Positions 15,991 to 23,626 of a stretch of DNA of 38,846 nucleotides are shown here, one piece after another; the stretch's first letter is position 1; each line of letters begins with the position of its first letter. The position numbers and the translations under genes are program-made. The stretch is from UBA11136 sp964482135 (GTDB lineage: Bacteria; Pseudomonadota; Alphaproteobacteria; UBA11136), in contig CAYZWF010000020.1 of the NCBI GenBank assembly GCA_964482135.1, forward strand, positions 1-38,846, in the 5' to 3' direction. Below the pieces are notes generated by a model, which was not told where the DNA came from, did no database searches, and saw nothing but the letters and a program-made list of their open reading frames with translations.

Positions 15991-16284
15991 ATGGCCAGGC
16001 GATGTGAAGCAACGGGAAAAGGCGTCATGACCGGCAATAATGTCAGTCACGCCCATAACAGATCCCGCCGCCGTTTTCTGCCCAATCTCCAGGCGAGTTC
16101 GCTGTTTTCCGAGGCCCTGGACAAGGTGGTGCGCCTACGCATCAGCAACCATGCCCTGCGCACCATCGAGCATAAGGGCGGTATCGATGCGTTTCTGGTG
16201 GCGGCCAAGGACGCCGATCTTTCCGAGGGTATGCGGCGCGTCAAGCGCAGCATCAAGAAGGCTCTGGCCAAGACCGCGGCCTAG
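15991..16284 (+). CDS. rpmB: 50S ribosomal protein L28
   Basis: A 97-residue protein with the L28 signature at its start (MARRCEATGKGVMTGNNVSHAHNRSRRRFLPNLQ), then the basic RLRISNHALRTIEHKGGID segment typical of alphaproteobacterial L28. It belongs to the large ribosomal subunit. GAGGATCAGGC precedes the ATG. It has its own predicted promoter and stands alone. Confidence 0.95.
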   Translation: MARRCEATGKGVMTGNNVSHAHNRSRRRFLPNLQASSLFSEALDKVVRLRISNHALRTIEHKGGIDAFLVAAKDADLSEGMRRVKRSIKKALAKTAA

Positions 16285-16421
16285 AAGCGGTTGCCCCCAT
16301 GGCGAAGGGTATCAGGACCCGGACAAGCGATACTGCCCCGTACGCCCCAGAACCGGACAAAGAAATCTCCCGACCGGGAATTTTCCTCAGACATAAGTAC
16401 ACTTCTTCATTCGTTTTCCCA

Positions 16422-16437
16422 TGTGAATACTGTCACC
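16422..16437. promoter_or_regulatory. CRP-type palindrome 1 (TGTGA-N6-TCACC)
   Basis: TGTGAATACTGTCACC matches the CRP consensus TGTGA-N6-TCACA in nine of ten positions. Its centre is at 16429.5, exactly 33 bases (three helical turns) from the next site. It lies between rpmB and the 3' end of the CRP-like gene. Confidence 0.55.
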
Positions 16438-16454
16438 GCCGTTTTACTGTTGGA

Positions 16455-16470
16455 AGTGATGATGGTCACA
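16455..16470. promoter_or_regulatory. CRP-type palindrome 2 (AGTGA-N6-TCACA)
   Basis: AGTGATGATGGTCACA matches the CRP consensus in nine of ten positions, with its centre at 16462.5. It lies about 57-60 bases upstream of the start point predicted from the promoter at 16486-16513, near the classical class I position (-61.5). Confidence 0.55.
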
Positions 16471-16485
16471 ATTTAACTAAATTTT

Positions 16486-16513
16486 TTGGACACCAGTGAT
16501 GGCGCCCTATATT
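16486..16513 (+). promoter_or_regulatory. Predicted orphan promoter aimed at the 3' end of the CRP-like gene
   Basis: TTGGAC (16486-16491) and TATATT (16508-16513) are 16 bases apart. The predicted start is near 16520, immediately at a GTTTTG-TGGA-CAAAAC hairpin (16521-16536) followed by the palindrome CCTTTAAAGG (16536-16545). No plus-strand gene follows; transcription would run antisense into the CRP-like gene. Region 16285-16597 otherwise has no supported gene. Confidence 0.4.
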
Positions 16514-16597
16514 ACAAGACGTTTTGTGGACAAAACCTTTAAAGGACGAGCCGTTTCCCACCCGATTCGGTGATAAGAATCCGTATCTCGGCCGCAG

Positions 16598-17296
16598 TCA
16601 ATCGCCGCGTACTTCCTCCATCATCTCGGCGAGGCGATGAATGTCAGGAACAATCAGGGCGTTTCGCCCGCGTTTGACCACATTGTTCTGGGCTAGGTCG
16701 CTCAAAACGCGGGATACGGTTTCGCGGGTGGTACTGACGCGGCTAGCGATCTCGCTGTGATGAGGGATGGGACGGATTTCGGCGCTGTTATCGGACTTCA
16801 GGTTAGTCATGGCCTGGCGCAGGAGCTCCCCGTGGATGCGGTTGTTGACGCCCAGGGTGCTGAGATCCATGATTCGTTCACTTGCCTGGCGCACCATATA
16901 GGTCAGATGCCGCATGACTTTCAGCGCTGCCGAAGGGTGATCATGCAGAAACTCGACAAAAGCGATGGGCCCCAGCACAGCTACGATAGTCTCTTCCAGG
17001 GCGATGACGTTTGCCGAGCGCGGCCCGCCATCAATAGCCGCAAGTTCGCCGAAATAGTTCCCCAACCCAAGGTCATCAAAGGCAATTTCGCGCCCCGATA
17101 GAGAATAATTCACAATACGAACCTGACCCTTGACGATGAAATAAACATCCCGGTTCTCATCGTGGCGGTCGATGATCTGTCCACCCTCGGCAATGGTGCG
17201 CCAGGAACATCGTTTTTCCACAGCCTCTCTCTGGGGCTTGCTGACCCCTTTCAGAAGCGAGACGTTTTCCAAATTATGCGAAGCGTTCTCGGACAA
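16598..17296 (-). CDS. Crp/Fnr-family transcriptional regulator, CRP-like
   Basis: A 232-residue protein with an N-terminal cyclic-nucleotide-binding domain (about 15-125), a dimerisation helix and a C-terminal winged helix-turn-helix (about 170-225). The binding pocket keeps Gly83-Glu84 and Arg93-Ser94, which match cAMP-contacting residues of E. coli CRP; the position of CRP Thr127 is Ala. The recognition helix STTRETVSRVL keeps Arg191, Glu192 and Arg196, equivalent to CRP Arg180, Glu181 and Arg185, which read TGTGA. There is no FNR-type Cys cluster. Three TGTGA-N6-TCAC sites lie around the gene. A cAMP-responsive CRP role is inferred. Confidence 0.88.
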   Translation of the reverse strand: MSENASHNLENVSLLKGVSKPQREAVEKRCSWRTIAEGGQIIDRHDENRDVYFIVKGQVRIVNYSLSGREIAFDDLGLGNYFGELAAIDGGPRSANVIALEETIVAVLGPIAFVEFLHDHPSAALKVMRHLTYMVRQASERIMDLSTLGVNNRIHGELLRQAMTNLKSDNSAEIRPIPHHSEIASRVSTTRETVSRVLSDLAQNNVVKRGRNALIVPDIHRLAEMMEEVRGD

Positions 17297-17526
17297 GGGG
17301 CGTTTCCCGATCGAAGAAAAACATTCCGGAACTTGATCTTATAAACCTACGGAAAGGGGGGTTATCCGGCAAGAAAAAGTTTCCCAGTTTGCAGGAGGGT
17401 CGTTAAGGGAAATCACATTTCCGGTCTGCCCTTACCCCCTGTCCCTTGTCTTGGCGGACTTAGGATCCCCTCTTTTACGGCAACCAGAAAGAGTCAGATC
17501 AATCCCCTATAAAAAAATTCAGCAGG

Positions 17527-17542
17527 TGTGACCGTAGTCACT
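17527..17542. promoter_or_regulatory. CRP-type palindrome 3 (TGTGA-N6-TCACT)
   Basis: TGTGACCGTAGTCACT has perfect GTGAC/GTCAC arms and matches the CRP consensus in nine of ten positions. It lies 106 bases upstream of the RTX gene and 231 bases upstream of the CRP-like gene, in their shared divergent region. A smaller palindrome GTGATCAC is at 17581-17588. No convincing -35/-10 pair was found for the RTX gene. The rest of 17297-17647 holds no gene. Confidence 0.55.
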
Positions 17543-17647
17543 TCAATAAAAACTCCATTCCTCCACACTGCAGTTTAAGAGTGATCACCTTCCCAAGACA
17601 TGGGGGTGGTTACATCAGGTTCAAACTTAACGAAGCAATGGAGAATT

Positions 17648-19045
17648 ATGATGTTTATTTTTGGTACGAAAAAGAATGACGTTCGTTATGGCAGTGACGA
17701 CGGGGATCTTATCTGGGGCTGGAATGGAAACGACTGGCTCTATGGAAAAAGCGGCAATGACCAAATATTCGGCGGGAGTGGAGATGACTATTTGTTTGGT
17801 GGAAGCGGGCCTAGAAGTAGACATGGTTCCTATGATGATGGAGATGACGTGATCAAAGGCGGAGATGGCAATGATCATATTTATGGAGAAAACGGAGAGG
17901 ATACACTTTACGGCGATGACGGTGACGATTATATCAACGGCGGCAATGGCGATGACATTGCTTATGGAGGCGAGGGCAAAGACACCATTTTCGGGGGCAA
18001 TGGTGATGACATTGCTTATGGAGGCGATAGCAAAGACACCATTTTCGGGGGCAATGGTGATGACGAACTTTTAGGTGAAGGTGGCTGGGACATAATCAAT
18101 GGCGGCCCCGGCCATGACACGATCAAAGGCGGCGATGGCGTCGATACAATCCACGGCGAAGAAGGCGTCGACTGGCTCTACGGTGGAGAAGGGCCCGATA
18201 AAATTTATGGCGGCGAGGACGGCGATATCATCTTTGGAGGAGACAATGACTTGTCTCCTGAAGAGAATCTGATGCCTGGGGCCGAATTAATGGAATTCCT
18301 TCACGGTGAGGGAGGGAGTGACATCATCTTCGGCGAAGGGGGAAAAGACTGGATCTCTGGTGGCGAGGGGAACGATCGTCTCTACGGAGGAGGCAGTGAC
18401 GACACTCTTTTCGGCGGTGATAACACAGACATGCTCTTTGGAGGAGATGGTGACGACGTAATGGATGGTGAGGATGGAAATGATTACCTCTGGGGTCAGG
18501 ATGGAGATGATACTCTCTGGGGTGGTATGGGCGATGGAAATGATTATCTCTCGGGCGGTGAGGGTGACGACACCCTTTATGGCGATCACGACCCCGCCTG
18601 GACCGTAGGTGCTGGTAGCGGAGATGATGTCCTTCTCGGCGGCCCAGGCAATGATGTCCTTTGGGGATACGGCGGTAATGACGAGCTCTACGGGGGAAGC
18701 GGCACAGCCGGCCAACCCTACGTAGGCTTCGATAACCTCAACGGTGGTGATGGCAATGATCTCATTGAAGGAGGTGCAGGCGTCGATATGCTTACGGGTG
18801 GCGAGGGCAAAGACACTTTTGTCTACAATACCGGAGATGGCTCAGATCTGATCTACGACTTTACCCATGGTGAAGACATAATTCAGCTGTTTTGCGACGG
18901 CATTGCCAACTGGAACGATCTCTCCAGCTACATCAGCTCGGAAGCCGATGACAGCGCGGTTATTACCTTCTCGGAGGAGGATTCCATAATTTTGTCGGGT
19001 GTTGATGCGGCGAACTTGGAAGCAAGCGATTTTGCGTTTGCCTGA
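17648..19045 (+). CDS. RTX (hemolysin-type) calcium-binding repeat protein
   Basis: A 465-residue protein made almost entirely of glycine- and aspartate-rich nonapeptide repeats (GGxGxDxUx), which fold into a calcium-binding beta-roll outside the cell. There is no signal peptide and no enzymatic domain. The C-terminal ~80 residues (GGEGKDTFVYNTGDGSDLIYDF to LEASDFAFA) resemble the terminal secretion module of type I exported proteins. The start at 17648 has GGAG just upstream and an adjacent second ATG. No type I secretion ABC or membrane-fusion gene lies in the window. A CRP-type site lies 106 bases upstream. It may be a surface or adhesion protein. Confidence 0.85.
   Translation: MMFIFGTKKNDVRYGSDDGDLIWGWNGNDWLYGKSGNDQIFGGSGDDYLFGGSGPRSRHGSYDDGDDVIKGGDGNDHIYGENGEDTLYGDDGDDYINGGNGDDIAYGGEGKDTIFGGNGDDIAYGGDSKDTIFGGNGDDELLGEGGWDIINGGPGHDTIKGGDGVDTIHGEEGVDWLYGGEGPDKIYGGEDGDIIFGGDNDLSPEENLMPGAELMEFLHGEGGSDIIFGEGGKDWISGGEGNDRLYGGGSDDTLFGGDNTDMLFGGDGDDVMDGEDGNDYLWGQDGDDTLWGGMGDGNDYLSGGEGDDTLYGDHDPAWTVGAGSGDDVLLGGPGNDVLWGYGGNDELYGGSGTAGQPYVGFDNLNGGDGNDLIEGGAGVDMLTGGEGKDTFVYNTGDGSDLIYDFTHGEDIIQLFCDGIANWNDLSSYISSEADDSAVITFSEEDSIILSGVDAANLEASDFAFA
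17951..18058 (+). repeat. 54-base tandem duplication within the RTX gene
   Basis: Two adjacent 54-base units (17951-18004 and 18005-18058) differ only at two bases (GAGGGC versus GATAGC). Each encodes 18 residues, exactly two RTX nonapeptides. Confidence 0.85.
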
Positions 19046-19068
19046 CGCACGGGTTTGTTCCCCCTTAC

Positions 19069-19103
19069 AAGAGGCCGGGGAAATTTTCCCGGCCTCTTTT
19101 TTT
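19069..19103 (+). terminator. Rho-independent terminator of the RTX gene
   Basis: GAGGCCGGG (19071-19079) pairs with CCCGGCCTC (19088-19096) around an 8-base loop and is followed by a run of seven T. It lies 24 bases after the RTX stop, between convergent genes. Confidence 0.9.
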
Positions 19104-19155
19104 GACGCAAATGATCTACTCTGAAAATATCTTCGACTTGCGCAGCTAAATTGAT

Positions 19156-19488
19156 TCAGGTGCCCTGGGCGTTATTCAGATCAGCAACAAATTTCTTGAG
19201 AATTTTTGTAATCCCCCGGTTGAAAGCTTCCACGGTGCTAGCCATGCCCTCGCCTCCCGATTCTTCGGCCATGTAGGTTTCAAGCAAGATCAAGGAATTG
19301 TCGCGGGCCTTCGAGAGGCCGATTTCCAACTCCATCACTGCTTTAAACCGTGAACCGTCCACAATCCGCTCGAAGCGCTTGATGCGTCCCGTCAGCACGT
19401 AATCGGGTAGCAGACGCATATCCGCCGTCACCACCCTGGCCGCATAGTTACTAGAACGCAGATAGGTCACTACTTGGTCCTGGATCAT
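19156..19488 (-). CDS. Truncated ABC-transport auxiliary (PqiC-like) protein
   Basis: A 110-residue protein matching only the C-terminal half of the ABC_trans_aux/PqiC-like lipoprotein family: IQDQVVTYLRSSNYAARVV, DYVLTGRIKRFERI, AVMELEIGLSK and a final helix AFNRGITKILKKFVADL. Complete members have about 200 residues and an N-terminal lipoprotein signal; here that half is absent. The ATG overlaps the cobT stop (ATGA), so it may be translated by coupling with cobT, although the function is unrelated. Without signal or lipobox it cannot reach the outer membrane as usual. It is probably a remnant left by a rearrangement. Confidence 0.6.
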   Translation of the reverse strand: MIQDQVVTYLRSSNYAARVVTADMRLLPDYVLTGRIKRFERIVDGSRFKAVMELEIGLSKARDNSLILLETYMAEESGGEGMASTVEAFNRGITKILKKFVADLNNAQGT

Positions 19489-21305
19489 CTGCGGCGGCGG
19501 GCGGCGGGGCCAGCCCGAGACGGTGTCTGGGAAGGCTGGTCGTCGAACAGCTCAGAAATTTTTTCCAGCATGGTGCCGCCCAATTGTTCGGCGTCGACGA
19601 TGGTGACGGCCTTTTTGTAATAGCGGGTCACGTCATGGCCGATGCCGATGGCGGTGAGTTCCACCGGGGAATACGCTTCGATCCATTGGATGGCGACGCG
19701 CAGATGGCGTTCGAGCAGATTGCCGGGATTGACCGAGAGGGTGGAATCATCCACCGGCGCGCCGTCGGAGATGACCATCAGAATGCGGCGCTGTTCGGGC
19801 CGGGCCAGCAGACGCTGGTGCGCCCAGAGCAGGGCTTCGCCGTCGATATTTTCCTTGAGGATGCCCTCGCGCAGCATGAGGCCGAGATTCTTGCGCGCGC
19901 GCCGCCACGGCGCGTCGGCGGCCTTGTAGACGATATGGCGCAGATCGTTGAGGCGTCCGGGGTTGGGCGGCTTTCCGGTCTCCACCCATTGTTCGCGGGA
20001 TTCCCCGCCTTTCCACGCCTTGGTGGTGAAGCCGAGGATTTCCACCTTGACCCCGCAGCGCTCCAACGTGCGGGCCAGCACATCGGCGCTGATGGCGGCC
20101 ACGGCGATGGGCCGCCCGCGCATGGAGCCGGAGTTATCAATCAGCAGCGTGACCACGGTATCGCGGAAATCGGTCTGTTTCTCCATTTTATAGGAGAGGG
20201 AGTGCAGCGGATTGACCACCACCCGCGCGAGACGCGACGAATCCAGCAACCCGTCTTCGAGATCGAATTCCCAGGCCCGTGACTGTTGCGCCAGGAGGCG
20301 GCGCTGGAGACGGTTGGCGAACCGCCCGATGATGTTCTGAAGATGGGCGATCTGGTCGTCGAGATTAAGCCGCAGCCGGGTCATTTCCTCGTCACCGCAG
20401 AGCGACTCGGCGGCCACCACTTCATCGAAACTGGTGGTGAAGGCGGTATAGGAAGAGGTTTCGAAATCGCCCAGATTGTCACCCGGCCCGACGGGGCGCC
20501 TGGCGGTGGCGGGTTGTTCCGCGCCCATGGGCGGCAGCGAGTCGTCGGTTTCCGAGGCGATGCCGTCGCCGGCCTCGTCGCCGGCTTCCATGGCGTCCAT
20601 TTCGGCGGCGCTGAGTTCCGATTCCATCTCGCCCTCGCCCTCGGCTTCGCTCTGGTCCTCGCCATCTTCCCCTTCGGGGCTGTCTTCCTCGGGGCAGGTC
20701 TGCAATTCGCCGAGCTCGTCGGCGAGATCGAGATCGGCGATCAACTGTCTGGCGGTTTCGCAATAGTGCTGTTGGTCCTCGATGCAGGCGCGCAACGCCT
20801 GAAGGCATGTTTCCACCTTGGCATCGAGCAGCGGCTGCCACAGCTTCACCATATGCTTTCCCGAGGACGGGGTCTTTTCCCCGGCCACGGTTTTGCGCGC
20901 CATGAGGCGGATGGCCTCGGCCAGCGGCACCTCCTCGGTGGTGCGGCAGGCGTCGAAGGTCTGGCAGTGTTGATCCAGGGCGGCGGCGAGATTGGCGGCC
21001 ACGCCGGGCAGATGCCGCATGCCCAGGGCTTCCACCCGCACTTCCTCCACCGCGTCGAACACCGCGCGCGCGGTGTCGCCCTGGGGGCGATAGCGGGCGT
21101 GGGTGGCCTCGTCGTGATAGCGCAAAGTCAGGGCCTGGGCATCGGCCTTTCCCCGCAGCGGGGCCGAGCTGGCGGGGGTGAGGTCGGGCGGCGGGGCCGG
21201 CAGCTGAACGGTTGCAACCGTTGTGGCGGGCGTTTCGTCTCCCATCTGTGCTGCGTGGGAGGTGAAGGTCACGGCCGCGTCGGGTTTTCCGCTGAGCGCG
21301 CGCAC
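19485..21305 (-). CDS. cobT: Aerobic cobaltochelatase subunit CobT
   Basis: At least 606 residues. CobT works with CobS and CobN to insert cobalt into hydrogenobyrinic acid a,c-diamide in aerobic B12 synthesis. An acidic Glu/Asp-rich linker (about 205-275) precedes a C-terminal von Willebrand A domain with the MIDAS motif DNSGSM; ISDGAPVDDSTL and GIGHDVTRYY follow. The first canonical start codon in frame is the GTG at 21305, but the conserved family N-terminus (ESFKRATASLVRAL) begins about ten codons upstream, where only a CTG (21392) or an out-of-frame ATG (21399) is available. The true start is therefore uncertain or the gene carries a small frameshift. cobS is upstream on the same strand. 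Confidence 0.92.
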   Translation of the reverse strand: MRALSGKPDAAVTFTSHAAQMGDETPATTVATVQLPAPPPDLTPASSAPLRGKADAQALTLRYHDEATHARYRPQGDTARAVFDAVEEVRVEALGMRHLPGVAANLAAALDQHCQTFDACRTTEEVPLAEAIRLMARKTVAGEKTPSSGKHMVKLWQPLLDAKVETCLQALRACIEDQQHYCETARQLIADLDLADELGELQTCPEEDSPEGEDGEDQSEAEGEGEMESELSAAEMDAMEAGDEAGDGIASETDDSLPPMGAEQPATARRPVGPGDNLGDFETSSYTAFTTSFDEVVAAESLCGDEEMTRLRLNLDDQIAHLQNIIGRFANRLQRRLLAQQSRAWEFDLEDGLLDSSRLARVVVNPLHSLSYKMEKQTDFRDTVVTLLIDNSGSMRGRPIAVAAISADVLARTLERCGVKVEILGFTTKAWKGGESREQWVETGKPPNPGRLNDLRHIVYKAADAPWRRARKNLGLMLREGILKENIDGEALLWAHQRLLARPEQRRILMVISDGAPVDDSTLSVNPGNLLERHLRVAIQWIEAYSPVELTAIGIGHDVTRYYKKAVTIVDAEQLGGTMLEKISELFDDQPSQTPSRAGPAARRRR

Positions 21306-21434
21306 CAGCGAGGCGGTGGCTCGTTTGAAGGATTCAACGCGGTCCTTTCCGGTTTCCCGGGGAGTATGGTTTTCAGTAGATATGAGTTTCAGTTCCCATG
21401 GGGGCCGCCAAAGGGGCGACTGAGACGAGGCGTG

Positions 21435-22436
21435 TCAGGGGGTTTCCGCCACGGCGGCCGATTCGGGGAGGTCTTCGTCGAAACAGCGCTGGTAATATTC
21501 GGCCACGGTGGCGCGCTCCATCTCGTCGCATTTGTTGAGGAAGGTGAAGCGGAAAGAGAGAGCAAGGTCGTCACCGAGGAGTTTGGCGTTTTCGGCCCAG
21601 GTGATCACCGTGCGCGGCGACATGACGGTGGAAATATCGCCGGCGACGAATCCGTTGCGGGTCATATTGGCGAGGTTGACCATGGCCGCCACCGTTTTGC
21701 GCCCCTTCTTGTTGCCGTAGTCGGGCGATTTGGCGAGGACGATATCCGCCTCTTCCTCGTGGGACAGATAGTTCAGCGTGGCGACGATGTTCCAGCGGTC
21801 CATTTGCCCCTGATTGATTTGCTGGGTGCCGTGATAGAGGCCGGTGGTGTCGCCCAGCCCCACCGTGTTGGTGGTGGAGAACAGGCGGAAGGCGGGGTGA
21901 GGGTGGATCACCTTGTTCTGGTCGAGAAGGGTGAATTTACCTTCGGTCTCGAGGATTCTCTGGATCACGAACATCACATCGGGCCGTCCCGCGTCATATT
22001 CGTCGAACACCAGGGCCGTGGGATGTTGCAGGGACCAGGGCAGAATTCCCTCGCGGAACTCGGTCACCTGTTTGCCGTCGCGCAGCACGATGGCGTCCTT
22101 GCCGATGAGGTCGATACGGCTGATATGGCTGTCGAGATTGACCCGGAAACAGGGCCAGTTGAGACGCGCCGCCACCTGTTCGATATGGGTGGATTTTCCG
22201 GTGCCGTGATAACCCTGGATCATGACCCGCCGGTTGAAGGCGAAGCCCGACAGGATCGCCAGCGTGGTTTCATGGTTGAAGCAATAGGCCTGGTCGATCT
22301 CGGGAACCAGTTCGCTGGGCTCGCTGAAGGCCGGGCAGACGATATCGGAATCGATGCCGAAGACCTGGCGCACGGAAACTGAAAGATCCGGCAGGTGGGG
22401 CTGGGAGGTGTCGCTGTCGAGTTGTTCGGTGGTCAT
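21435..22436 (-). CDS. cobS: Aerobic cobaltochelatase subunit CobS
   Basis: A 333-residue MoxR-type AAA+ ATPase that powers cobalt insertion with CobT and CobN. Motifs are Walker A GYHGTGKSTH, Walker B ALVFDEYDAG, sensor 1 LFSTTNTVG and the arginine-containing YLSHEEEADIV segment. The N-terminal DLSVSVRQVFGIDSD matches the CobS family. Length is standard. cobN is not in the window. It lies between the J-domain gene and cobT on the minus strand, an order common in alphaproteobacteria. Confidence 0.95.
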   Translation of the reverse strand: MTTEQLDSDTSQPHLPDLSVSVRQVFGIDSDIVCPAFSEPSELVPEIDQAYCFNHETTLAILSGFAFNRRVMIQGYHGTGKSTHIEQVAARLNWPCFRVNLDSHISRIDLIGKDAIVLRDGKQVTEFREGILPWSLQHPTALVFDEYDAGRPDVMFVIQRILETEGKFTLLDQNKVIHPHPAFRLFSTTNTVGLGDTTGLYHGTQQINQGQMDRWNIVATLNYLSHEEEADIVLAKSPDYGNKKGRKTVAAMVNLANMTRNGFVAGDISTVMSPRTVITWAENAKLLGDDLALSFRFTFLNKCDEMERATVAEYYQRCFDEDLPESAAVAETP

Positions 22437-22509
22437 AGGGGAGTATCCGGTTTCAATTTATTAACGGGGGGCGGGTGTTAGGGGAACCTCCCCAGAGGAA
22501 TATGGTGTC

Positions 22510-23097
22510 TTAAGGGGCGCAGATAAAGGATTTGAGGACGCCATAAGCCTCGTTGACCTGTTTAAGGCGTTCCTCGGATTCCTTGTCGCCGCCATTGGTG
22601 TCGGGATGGTAGCATTTGACAAGCTCTTTATAGCGAATTTTGAGTTGTTCCAGGGTCAAAGGTGATTGCAGATCGAAAAGATTCAGAGCTTTGGCCTGGG
22701 TGGCGTCCGCCCAGTGGAGGTTGGAAGGAGAACTTCCATCGTTGTAGCCGTTTGAATCGGGGTCGGCGGTGAAAGAGTCGGAAAAACGCGACCAGGCGGC
22801 CTCCATATGGGCCATCCGTTCCCCCAGCGGCCAGCTGGGGCGCCATCCCACGGTGTCGCCGCGGTTATATATCTCGATTTCGGCCGGCGACATATGAGCG
22901 AAAAAATTCCACGCCTTGTTGTAGGAGCGCACATGATCGAGACACAGCCAGTAAAAGGTTTCCAGGTTATCGGGCGCGCAGGGAGCCTGGTAGAGTCCTT
23001 CTCCGGTGCATCCTTCATGGTCGCAGGGGCGCGTTCCTTCCTCCTTTTCCCAGGGCAAGGCATCAAGGGGTATGGACCTGCGGTCTTTCATAGCCAA
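22510..23097 (-). CDS. J-domain (DnaJ-like) protein with Cys-rich N-terminus
   Basis: A 195-residue protein with a C-terminal J domain (about 140-195) containing the HPD motif (CYHPDTNGG), which stimulates Hsp70 ATPase. The N-terminal half has Cys25, Cys30, Cys40, Cys52 and His55, possibly a metal site, and a conserved YNKAWNFFAHMS segment. This architecture is seen beside cobS/cobT in alphaproteobacteria and may serve as a co-chaperone; that link is contextual. It is divergent from bolA with 85 bases between them. Confidence 0.85.
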   Translation of the reverse strand: MAMKDRRSIPLDALPWEKEEGTRPCDHEGCTGEGLYQAPCAPDNLETFYWLCLDHVRSYNKAWNFFAHMSPAEIEIYNRGDTVGWRPSWPLGERMAHMEAAWSRFSDSFTADPDSNGYNDGSSPSNLHWADATQAKALNLFDLQSPLTLEQLKIRYKELVKCYHPDTNGGDKESEERLKQVNEAYGVLKSFICAP

Positions 23098-23182
23098 ATT
23101 ATGGGTTGTGACGCGAATTCTTACAAGGGCGCCGTCGGGACACGATTTTGATACGGTTTTGACGGCGTTTTAAGGAGATATC

Positions 23183-23452
23183 ATGAGTGTGAAAGATGCC
23201 ATCGAGGCGAAACTGACGCAGGGGCTGGCGCCGCAACGCCTGGTGGTTGTGGATGAATCGGCCAGCCATGCCGGACATGCCGGGGCTCCGGCAGGGGGCG
23301 AAAGCCATTTCAGGGTCGAGGTGGTCTCGGAAGCCTTTTTGGGGCTGTCCCGCATCGAGAGACAGCGCATGGTCTATGACCTGTTGGCCGAGGAACTGGC
23401 CGGACCGGTCCATGCGCTGGCGCTGAAGACCATGGCTCCCGAGGAAAATTAG
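23183..23452 (+). CDS. bolA: BolA family protein
   Basis: An 89-residue protein with the BolA fold: VKDAIEAKL at the start, a His-rich loop (SHAGHAG), SHFRVEVVSEAFLGLSRIERQRMVYDLL and HALALKTMAPEE. BolA proteins bind monothiol glutaredoxins and take part in iron-sulfur regulation. TAAGGAGATATC precedes the ATG, a strong ribosome binding site. The glutaredoxin gene that often follows bolA in alphaproteobacteria is absent here. Confidence 0.92.
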   Translation: MSVKDAIEAKLTQGLAPQRLVVVDESASHAGHAGAPAGGESHFRVEVVSEAFLGLSRIERQRMVYDLLAEELAGPVHALALKTMAPEEN

Positions 23453-23481
23453 GTGGAATACAGTAGCGTTCGCGGCTTTTC

Positions 23482-23500
23482 CCCACCCGTTAGGGGTGGG
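23482..23500. repeat. Hairpin after bolA
   Basis: CCCACCC (23482-23488) and GGGTGGG (23494-23500) form a perfect 7-bp stem, 30 bases past the bolA stop. No T run follows, so it may be a weak terminator or mRNA-end hairpin. Confidence 0.4.
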
Positions 23501-23551
23501 AAGGCCTTTGCTGGCGGCGAGGGCCAAGAATTTAATTCATTTTATACAACC

Positions 23552-23557
23552 TATAAT
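23552..23557 (+). promoter_or_regulatory. Consensus -10 element before the RHH gene
   Basis: TATAAT occurs in an AT-rich island (23528-23585), about 70 bases before the ribbon-helix-helix gene. A second TATAAT is at 23559-23564. No good -35 hexamer is at the right distance. Confidence 0.35.
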
Positions 23558-23626
23558 TATATAATGGCATGTATTACACTTATAACGTGTTCTGGTTCCA
23601 TTGCCATATTCGGGGGGAGTTTTGTC

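Noticed and set aside
16299..16499. A 66-codon frame with a CEYC...H...H pattern resembling a zinc finger
   Set aside because: There is no ribosome binding site, the His spacing is not that of C2H2 fingers, and the region overlaps two CRP-type palindromes and promoter elements, so it looks regulatory.
20286..22382. A 698-codon plus-strand open frame across cobT and cobS
   Set aside because: It is antisense to two clearly identified chelatase genes; long antisense frames are expected at this GC content.
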